NCBI RefSeq assembly: GCF_005889725.1
Contig: NZ_VCKX01000010.1
Location: 1-64,000 of the forward strand
Reading direction: 5' to 3'
Source: Nonomuraea zeae
GTDB lineage: Bacteria > Actinomycetota > Actinomycetes > Streptosporangiales > Streptosporangiaceae
DNA length: 64,000 bases
A model generated the notes under the pieces. The model had not been told where the DNA came from, searched no databases, and worked only from the letters and a program-made list of their open reading frames with translations. Positions 57,981-64,000 of the stretch are shown piece by piece. Within the stretch, counting starts at the first letter, position 1, and each line of letters begins with the position of its first letter. The translations under genes were made by a program, and so were the position numbers.

Positions 57981-60095
57981 TCACGAAGATGTCGCGGTGG
58001 GCCGCAGGAGGAGCAGGGCGATGTCGTCCATGCGGTGACGGGCGGGCGAGTCGTCGATGAGCGACTGTGCGAGCTGGCGCAACGGCAGGCCGGGGGCGGG
58101 GGTGAAGCGATGCGCCAGGCCGCTGATGGCCTCGCCCAGGTCGAGACCGGGTTGTTCGATGAGGCCGTCGGTGTAGAGGGCCAGGACCGAGCCGGGCGGC
58201 AGGGCCACCTCGCTGGTGTAGGCGGCGTCGGGGTCGATGCCGAGCAGCAGCCCGGGTGGGGTGTCGATGATGTGTGCGGGCCGGCCGGGGCGGCTGAGCA
58301 GGGGCGGCAGGTGCCCGGCGTTGGCCAGGCAGGCGGTGTGCCGTTCGAGGTCGATGGTGAGGTAGATACAGCTGGTGAAGCGGTCGGGGGCCAGCCGGTT
58401 CATCAGGCGGTTGGTGTGCGCGAGTACGTCGCCCGGAGGGACTCCGGCGGTGGCGTGGGCGTGGATGGCGGTGCGTACCTGGCCCATGAGGGCGGCGGCG
58501 GTCACGTCGTGGCCCTGGACGTCGGCGATGACGGCCGCGCTCCGGGTGTCGCTGAGCTGGATGAGGTCGTAGAAGTCGCCGCCGATGTCCATCCCGGGGG
58601 TGGCGGGCACGTAGCGGGCCGCCAGCTCGAGGCCGGGGAGGTGGGGCAGGTCGCGTGGCAGCAGGTTCGACTGCAGGCATTGGGCGATCTGGTTCGTGCT
58701 GTCATAGAGCTGGGCGCGCTCGAACGCCTGGGCGATGAGGCCGGAGAGCGCGGTGAGCGCGGCGCGCTCGTCGGTGGTGAACAGGTGCGGCCGGTCATAG
58801 GCCAGTACGCAGGTGCCGATCGGCCGGCCTGAGGTGACGAGCGGCAGGAACGCCCAGGCGGACATGCCGTCGGCGCGGATGGCGCCCAGGTAGCCGTGGC
58901 GAAGCTCGTGCCAGGTGGAGCAGAACACCGGCTGGCCGCGTTCGTGGTCGCGCGCCGCTGAAGCCTGGTTGATCACCGGACGGCCGTTGAACTTCTCGAT
59001 GGCCTGCCGGCTGTAGCCGTGCGAGGCGACGACGCGGATGCGGCCGCTGCGCCAGGTGAGGATGGCCATGGCCTGGGCGTTGTGGAGGGGCAGGACGTGG
59101 TCGGCGGCGAGGTCGATGACGTCGTGCACGGTGATCGCCCGCGCCAGGGCGGTGGCCAGGTGCAGCGTCTCGTGCAGGCCGAACACCCGAGGACGCCGGG
59201 TGCGGCTGGCCGGGTCCGGTTCTGCGGTGTTCGGGGTGATGCGGAGGGTGACGCCCGGCAGACCCGGATAGCACTGGAACAGCAGCTGCCGTCCTTCGGG
59301 GTTGCGGGCGGTGAAGTGGGTGGTCTGATGGCTGACGATCGCGGCCCGATACTGGTCTTCGCAGGCCGGATCGTCCACCCACGGCAGCGCTTTGCACAGG
59401 CGCCGCCCGATCATCTCCGTCGGTTCGGTCGCGAGCAACGCCGTGGCGGGCGTGGTGACGAGGCTCACCCGGCCGTGCGCGTCGAGGAAGCAGAAGCCCT
59501 CGGGCAGCCGGTTGAGGCACTCCACCGCGATGGAGTCGGCAGGGAGATGCGTCCCGCGTGCGGGGTGCGGGTCCAGCACCCGCGGCTGCGGTCCCGCGGT
59601 GACCGGCCGGCCTCGCTCGTCGGCCTGCCGGAGCAGCTCACCCATGCGAGCGCAGGCGCTGTCGATGACGTGGAGCTGGCGCGGGGTGAGCCCGCCGGCG
59701 CGTCCGGTGGGCCACGCCAGGAGGATCCCTCCCTGCACAGTAGCGTCGGAGCAGATGGGGGCGGCGGCCAAGGCGAAGTGGTACGGCAGGGCGAGCGCTG
59801 CGGCGGGGAACCCGCGGGCCAGGGCTTCCCGGCCGCTGAGCCAGATCAGCCGCCGTTCCCGCACCGCCACCGACACCGGCACCTGATCGTTTCTCCGGAC
59901 CCGGGCCCACGCCTTGGCGATCATGGCGGGAAGGCCTATCGCCGTCTGCATCGTCAGTACGTGGCCGTTGCCGGCGATGGTGTACACCACGCCGATGTGC
60001 GCCTCTGCGTCGAAGACGGCCTGGACCAGCAGCTCATCCAGACGAGACGAGTCTTTCGCCACGTCGGGGACGACGGCGTCACGCAGCCGCGCCAC
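57981..60095 (-). CDS. GAF-PAS-GAF-SpoIIE/PP2C phosphatase
   Basis: This 704-residue soluble sensor phosphatase has an N-terminal GAF-like domain (about 15-155), a PAS-like segment (about 195-290: LNRLPEGFCFLDAHGRVSLVTTPATALL), a second GAF (about 305-470, HLATALARAITVHDVIDLAADHVL) and a SpoIIE/PP2C_C domain (about 475-700) with ERAQLYDSTNQIAQCLQSNLLPRDLP, ARYVPATPGMDIGGDFYDL, VIADVQGHDVTAAALM and LYTDGLIEQPG metal-site motifs. Such proteins dephosphorylate anti-sigma-factor antagonists to switch on stress sigma factors. Starts with GTG at 60095, uncertain; no kinase domain is present. Convergent with the binding lipoprotein. Confidence 0.9.
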   Translation of the reverse strand: MARLRDAVVPDVAKDSSRLDELLVQAVFDAEAHIGVVYTIAGNGHVLTMQTAIGLPAMIAKAWARVRRNDQVPVSVAVRERRLIWLSGREALARGFPAAALALPYHFALAAAPICSDATVQGGILLAWPTGRAGGLTPRQLHVIDSACARMGELLRQADERGRPVTAGPQPRVLDPHPARGTHLPADSIAVECLNRLPEGFCFLDAHGRVSLVTTPATALLATEPTEMIGRRLCKALPWVDDPACEDQYRAAIVSHQTTHFTARNPEGRQLLFQCYPGLPGVTLRITPNTAEPDPASRTRRPRVFGLHETLHLATALARAITVHDVIDLAADHVLPLHNAQAMAILTWRSGRIRVVASHGYSRQAIEKFNGRPVINQASAARDHERGQPVFCSTWHELRHGYLGAIRADGMSAWAFLPLVTSGRPIGTCVLAYDRPHLFTTDERAALTALSGLIAQAFERAQLYDSTNQIAQCLQSNLLPRDLPHLPGLELAARYVPATPGMDIGGDFYDLIQLSDTRSAAVIADVQGHDVTAAALMGQVRTAIHAHATAGVPPGDVLAHTNRLMNRLAPDRFTSCIYLTIDLERHTACLANAGHLPPLLSRPGRPAHIIDTPPGLLLGIDPDAAYTSEVALPPGSVLALYTDGLIEQPGLDLGEAISGLAHRFTPAPGLPLRQLAQSLIDDSPARHRMDDIALLLLRPTATSS

Positions 60096-60349
60096 CGCGG
60101 CACGCCTTGCCCACTACGAGCCCGATCACTACACAAAACCCCCCATACGGGCAGAATACACACCGGAGTGGCGCCGACCGCTCGGGATTCGGCTGGAAGC
60201 CACAGAGCCCGAGTATCAGCCGGACGCCCGGCCGGCGCTGCGCGCCACGTGACGGCACGGCGTGCTTTGAGGGCAATGTGGCACGACGTAAGGCAAAGTC
60301 CTTTTGACCAGGAACTCACTGGCGGGCGGGAGAAGCGGGCACGCGGCCC
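60096..60349. other. Gap upstream of the first SpoIIE phosphatase
   Basis: 254 bp without a supported gene. It includes a moderately AT-rich block (60125-60165) that may carry the phosphatase promoter; no operator identified. Confidence 0.4.
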
Positions 60350-61207
60350 TCACCCCAGGTCGGCGAGGTCCTCCGCGGTCAGCTTCAGCGTGCCCGCGGC
60401 GACGTTCTCCTCCAGGTGGGCCGGCGAGCCGGTGCCGGGGATGAGCAGGATGTTCGGTGAACGGGCCAGCAGCCACGCCAGCGCCACCTGCGGCACGGTC
60501 GCGCCGTGGCGGGCGGCGACGGCGTCCAGCCGCGCGGTGGTGAGCGGCTGGAACCCGCCGACCGGGAAGAAGGGGACGTAGGCGATGCCGGCTCGCGCGC
60601 AGGAGTCGACCAGCGGATCGTCGTCGCGCCGGGCCAGGTTGTAGAGGTTTTGCACGCAGGCGATCGGCGCGATCGTCCGTGCCTGCTCAACCTCGGCAGC
60701 CGTGACGTTGGAGACGCCCAGGTGGCGGATCAGGCCCTCCTCACGCAGCGCGAGCAGCGTCTCCAGAGGCCCGGCCAGCCCGGTCTGGCTCCGGTCGAGG
60801 TCACCCATCCGCAGGTTCACCACATCGAGGCGGTCCACGCCGAGCGAGCGCAGGTTCGCCTCGACGCCGCGGCGCAGGCCGTCGGGGGTCAGGCCGGTCA
60901 TCTCGTGTGCGGGCAGGGCCAGGTCGGAGCCCTCGACCAGCGCCCCCACCTTGGTCACGATCACCAGATCGTCCGGGTACGGGGACAGCGCCTCGCGGAT
61001 CAGCTCGTTGGCCGCCACACCGTCGCGGGAGTAGTAGTGGGAGGTGTCGATGTGATTCACCCCGAGCTCCACGGCCCGGCGCAGGACGGCCAGCGCCGTC
61101 TCCCGCCCGGGCCGCTCGCCCTTCGGCCAGCCGGTCAGCTTCATCGCGCCGTAGCCGATCCGCGCGACGTTGAGATCGCCGTTCAGTGCCCATCGTTCAG
61201 TCGTCAC
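60350..61207 (-). CDS. Aldo/keto reductase family oxidoreductase
   Basis: This 285-residue (beta/alpha)8 oxidoreductase keeps Asp in NHIDTSHYY, the adjacent catalytic Tyr, and Lys in VIVTKVGA, but the usual active-site His (YLHR position) is replaced by VVNLRMG. This His-less group is common in actinobacteria and proteobacteria and annotated as aldo/keto reductase or pyridoxal reductase-like. The NADPH-binding LLIPGTGSPAHLEEN is intact. GTG 61207 with AAGG upstream is chosen; longer in-frame extensions read into the divergent promoter. Substrate unknown. Confidence 0.85.
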   Translation of the reverse strand: MTTERWALNGDLNVARIGYGAMKLTGWPKGERPGRETALAVLRRAVELGVNHIDTSHYYSRDGVAANELIREALSPYPDDLVIVTKVGALVEGSDLALPAHEMTGLTPDGLRRGVEANLRSLGVDRLDVVNLRMGDLDRSQTGLAGPLETLLALREEGLIRHLGVSNVTAAEVEQARTIAPIACVQNLYNLARRDDDPLVDSCARAGIAYVPFFPVGGFQPLTTARLDAVAARHGATVPQVALAWLLARSPNILLIPGTGSPAHLEENVAAGTLKLTAEDLADLG

Positions 61208-61343
61208 GATCACACACCTTAAGGGCAGCCGTAGCTGGGGCTGCATCTCGTAGGCCGCGCCCGTGCTGCCGGCATCGCCGAGTTCGTGCTTCGCCATCCA
61301 TGGGTAGGGCTGAGAGAGCTTGTGACCGTCGGGGGAGGTCACG

Positions 61344-63389
61344 ATGGATGTCGCAGATCGCGGAAGCAGCGGGCTTTCGTTCGACATGCTGGACCCTGCG
61401 CCGGTGGGGGTCGCGGTGACGCGGGGTCCGGATCACCGGCTGATCTACAGCAACGCCGTGTACCGGAAGCAGGTCAGCGATCCTCGCGGTGGAATACCGG
61501 TCGAGGAGGCGTTCGCCCGATTCGTGCTGCCGCACTACCGCCCGCGCTTCGACCGGGTGTACGCCACGGGCGAGCCGGTCATCAGCACCGCGGAGCCGGC
61601 GGTGTCGATACCCGGTGACGATGCGGCGGCGGAGCGGTTCTTCACCTTCAGCCTGTCGCGGGCCGTGTTCGGCCTCGGCGACCACGGCGTCCTCGTGGTG
61701 GTGCTGGACGTGAGCGAGCAGACCACCGCCGCCCGCCGGCTGACGGCCATCGCCGAGCAGCGCCGCCGCATCCTGCGGCGCTACCAGAGCCTTATGCGCG
61801 TCAGCGCCGACATCTTCTGGGTGACCGACAGGGACGGGTACGTGTCCGAGCCGAGCCCCAGCTGGGAGCGGGTGACCGGGCAGCCGTGGGAGGGGCACCG
61901 CGGGCAGGGCTGGCTGCGGATGGTCCACCCCGAAGACCGCCCGGCCACCGTGATGTCCTGGGCCCAGGCGGTCGGCAAGGTCACCGAGATATGGGAGCAC
62001 GTATACCGGCTGCGCATGCGCGACGGCGGCTACCGGCACTTCCAGCTCCGCGCGGTGCCGATCTCCGAGAACGGCGAGGTCGTGGAATGGGTGGGCACGT
62101 GCACCGACATCGAGCAGGAGTGGCAGAAGCAGCGGCGCCAGCGCCTGCTCAACCTCGCCGGGGCCGCCACGGCGCAGCTGCGGAGCCTGGAGGAGATGCT
62201 CAGCGCGCTGGCCGACGTCATCGTCCCGGAGTTGGCCGACGGCTGCGGCGTCTACCTCGTCACCGACCTCACCGACGCGCGGCATGGCGGCGCCCCGTTC
62301 ATCATCGAACGGCTGGCCACCGCCGCGCGTCCCGGCCTGAAGCGGCTGCCGCCCTACAGCGAGGAGCCGCTTTCCGCCGACAACGCCTTCGTCAAGGCCG
62401 TCCGGCGTCGCCGGCCTTTGCTGAAGACGTTTCCCCCCGGCTCGCCGCCGCCTGACGCCGTTCCCGCGGGCACGCTGCCGTGGCTGACGGCGAACGACGC
62501 CAACAGCATGCTGGTCCTGCCGGTCGTGGTGGACGGGACGGTTCCCGCCGTGGTCTGCGCGGTGATGTGCGGGGACCGCCCGCCGATCAACCGGGAGGAC
62601 ATCTCCCTGCTGAACCGCATGTTCGATCACGCCCATGACGCCTTGAGCAGGGCCATCCGCTTCCAGCGCACCCAGCAGATCGCACTCGCCCTGCAGTACA
62701 GCCTGCTCGCCGAGCCGCCGCGCCTGCCCGGCCTGCAGATCGTGGCCCGCTATCGGGCCAGCCCGGCCGCGGCGGAGGTGGGCGGGGACTGGTACGACTC
62801 CTTCATCCTGCCCGACGGTGTCCCGGTGCTGGTGATCGGCGACGTGGCCGGCCACGATCTGAGCGCCGCCGTCGCGATGAGCCAGCTGCGGAACATGCTG
62901 CGCGCGCTGGCGATGGACCGATGCGAACCGCCGGGAGAGATCCTCACCCGGCTCAACAGGGCGGTGGAGTCGCTCTCCAACGACGTCACCGCCACCTGCG
63001 TGTACGCGCGAGTGGAAGCACTCGATGACGGTTACCGGCTGCAGTACGCGACGGCCGGCCATCCGCCGCCGCTGCTGGTCACGCGCGAGGGCCGGGGCCG
63101 TTTCCTCGAGGGGGCCCTCAGCCCGCTGCTCGGCTTCCCCGATGCCGGAAAGCGCGTCTCGCAGATGGAACCGCTGCCACCGGGCAGCACGCTCCTGCTG
63201 TACACCGACGGCCTCGTCGAGCGGCCGGGCGAGCACCTCGACCGCGGCTTGGAACGGCTGCGCTGCCTGGCGGAGACCGTCGCCAACGACCCGGTGGACA
63301 GGTTCTGCGACACGATGCTCAGCGGGCTCCCCACGAGCGGGCTGGACGACATAGCGGTGATAGCGCTCCGCCTGCCCACGGCCGACTAG
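61344..63389 (+). CDS. PAS-PAS-GAF-SpoIIE/PP2C phosphatase
   Basis: This 681-residue protein has two PAS domains (about 12-125 and 145-265: ADIFWVTDRDGYVSEPSPSWERVTGQPWEGHRG, then RLRMRDGGYRHFQLRAVPISENGEVVEWVGTCTDI), a GAF-like domain (about 275-435) and a SpoIIE phosphatase domain (about 440-678: QQIALALQYSLLAEPPRLPG, AEVGGDWYDSF, VIGDVAGHDLSAAVAM, LLLYTDGLVERPG, LDDIAVIALR). It is predicted to be soluble and to control an anti-sigma pathway in response to a PAS ligand, light or redox. GGGGGAGG precedes the ATG. Its TAG overlaps the opposite MFS stop within a CTAG palindrome. Confidence 0.92.
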   Translation: MDVADRGSSGLSFDMLDPAPVGVAVTRGPDHRLIYSNAVYRKQVSDPRGGIPVEEAFARFVLPHYRPRFDRVYATGEPVISTAEPAVSIPGDDAAAERFFTFSLSRAVFGLGDHGVLVVVLDVSEQTTAARRLTAIAEQRRRILRRYQSLMRVSADIFWVTDRDGYVSEPSPSWERVTGQPWEGHRGQGWLRMVHPEDRPATVMSWAQAVGKVTEIWEHVYRLRMRDGGYRHFQLRAVPISENGEVVEWVGTCTDIEQEWQKQRRQRLLNLAGAATAQLRSLEEMLSALADVIVPELADGCGVYLVTDLTDARHGGAPFIIERLATAARPGLKRLPPYSEEPLSADNAFVKAVRRRRPLLKTFPPGSPPPDAVPAGTLPWLTANDANSMLVLPVVVDGTVPAVVCAVMCGDRPPINREDISLLNRMFDHAHDALSRAIRFQRTQQIALALQYSLLAEPPRLPGLQIVARYRASPAAAEVGGDWYDSFILPDGVPVLVIGDVAGHDLSAAVAMSQLRNMLRALAMDRCEPPGEILTRLNRAVESLSNDVTATCVYARVEALDDGYRLQYATAGHPPPLLVTREGRGRFLEGALSPLLGFPDAGKRVSQMEPLPPGSTLLLYTDGLVERPGEHLDRGLERLRCLAETVANDPVDRFCDTMLSGLPTSGLDDIAVIALRLPTAD

Positions 63390-64000
63390 GCGGTACGTCC
63401 GGCGGCGCGCCGGAGCACCAGGCTGATCAGGATCGTCACCGCCATCGCGACCGCCCCCGCCCAGGCGGCGGTGGTGTAGCCGGCCTCGGCCGGGAAGGTG
63501 GCGCCGGTGCCGGTGTGGGCGGCGAGCACCAGGCCGCCGAGCGCGCTGCCGATGGAGAAGCCGACGCTGCGCACCACCTGGTTGAAACTCATCGCGCTGG
63601 AGGTCTCTTCCGGCGGGGTGGCGGCCAGGATCGCGGCGGGCATCGCGGCGGAGAAGGCGCCGACGCCCAGCCCGAGCAGGCCCATCACGGCGAACGCCAG
63701 CCACAGCTGGCCGCGGGCCAGCGCGAACACCACCAGCGCCGCCAGGACCGCGCCACCTCCGGCGGCCAGGACCGTCGCCGCCTGGAGCCGCTCGCGCAGC
63801 CGGGGCGCCAGTTTGCCGCCCGCGAAGCCCAGCACCGAGAACGGCACGAGCACCAGGCCGGCCGTGAAGACGTCCACGCCGAAGCCGTACCCGGCCGACG
63901 CGGGCGTCTGCACGTACCGGGTGACCAGGGTCAGCAACAGGTACATGCCGATGCCGCCCAGAAACATGGTCACGTTGGCGCCGGCCACCGCGGGATGCCG
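63386..64000 (-). CDS. MFS drug exporter, C-terminal part (truncated by window end)
   Basis: About 204 residues are visible, with the frame open to the last base, so the gene starts beyond 64000. There are about six hydrophobic segments (VTMFLGGIGMYLLLTLVTRYVQ, VFTAGLVLVPFSVLGFAGGKLA, VLAALVVFALARG, AVMGLLGLGVGAFSAAMPAAILAA, FSIGSALGGLVLAA, AWAGAVAMAVTILISLVL). The PFSVLGFAGGKLAPRLRERL loop and QVVRSVGFSIGSALGG stretch are typical of the second half of EmrB/QacA-type 14-TM exporters. An internal GTG at 63988 is not the real start. Confidence 0.85.
   Translation of the reverse strand, partial: RHPAVAGANVTMFLGGIGMYLLLTLVTRYVQTPASAGYGFGVDVFTAGLVLVPFSVLGFAGGKLAPRLRERLQAATVLAAGGGAVLAALVVFALARGQLWLAFAVMGLLGLGVGAFSAAMPAAILAATPPEETSSAMSFNQVVRSVGFSIGSALGGLVLAAHTGTGATFPAEAGYTTAAWAGAVAMAVTILISLVLRRAAGRTA

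Noticed and set aside
63386..63988. Complete 201-residue MFS protein starting at GTG 63988
   Set aside because: The frame remains open to the window edge and only the second half of a 14-TM exporter is present, so it is a truncated larger gene.
1..64000. tRNA, rRNA, riboswitch, attachment site or replication origin
   Set aside because: None of the characteristic conserved sequences was seen on either strand, although a covariance-model search was not possible here.

Overview
Base composition (very GC-rich throughout, with only a few AT-rich promoter gaps), frequent GTG starts and dense 4-bp ATGA/GTGA stop-start overlaps point to a filamentous actinomycete. The transporter, regulator and hydrolase content suggests the Streptosporangiales (Nonomuraea-like), but that placement is inference. 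I see no rRNA, tRNA, CRISPR array or prophage. The window is chromosomal accessory-type DNA dominated by catabolic gene sets, each with its own regulator and often a visible operator.

Left part (0-17 kb): a secreted or membrane PQQ-type sugar dehydrogenase, then an amidohydrolase/esterase pair with an IclR regulator; the same TCTCA-N5-TGAGA site lies before both transcription units. A PadR regulator is divergent from a four-gene operon (SDR, two fumarylacetoacetase-fold hydrolases, SDR). This is followed by a GH3 glycosidase with a second IclR regulator, an MFS sugar-type transporter, and a TetR regulator divergent from a GH78 alpha-L-rhamnosidase over a near-perfect palindrome. Together they look like uptake and breakdown of a plant glycoside, with sugar acids or ring products cleaved by the FAH-type enzymes.

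Middle part (17-39 kb): a large nSTAND-type ATPase with a membrane segment and 14 WD40 blades; a serine hydrolase; a wrecked Tn3-family transposase; a secreted X-Pro dipeptidyl-peptidase-type hydrolase; a MerR/hydrolase operon; a NarL-type two-component system; an SDR/LysR pair; an MFS exporter under an Rrf2 regulator with matching operators at both genes; a cytochrome P450 with a DrrAB-type ABC exporter facing an unusual IS30-HTH/GbsR fusion regulator; and thyA-folA, housekeeping dTMP/folate genes.

Right part (39-56.7 kb) is the most striking: a LacI-controlled locus for breaking down a protein-linked or acidic host-type glycan. A leftward unit encodes two Tat-exported M60-like (mucinase/enhancin) metallopeptidases, a Tat-exported family 8 polysaccharide lyase and a DUF2264 protein. 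A rightward unit encodes two sugar ABC permeases, a Tat lipoprotein binding protein, an M1 metallopeptidase, a beta-helix/discoidin protein and a GH29 alpha-L-fucosidase. LacI and a D-2-hydroxyacid dehydrogenase sit between. Four copies of a GTAAGC/GCTTAC operator mark all its promoters. No ABC ATPase is encoded, so a shared ATPase such as MsiK is presumably used.

The right edge (57-64 kb) holds an orphan ribose-type binding lipoprotein, two sensor-coupled SpoIIE/PP2C phosphatases, an aldo/keto reductase, and an MFS exporter cut by the window end.
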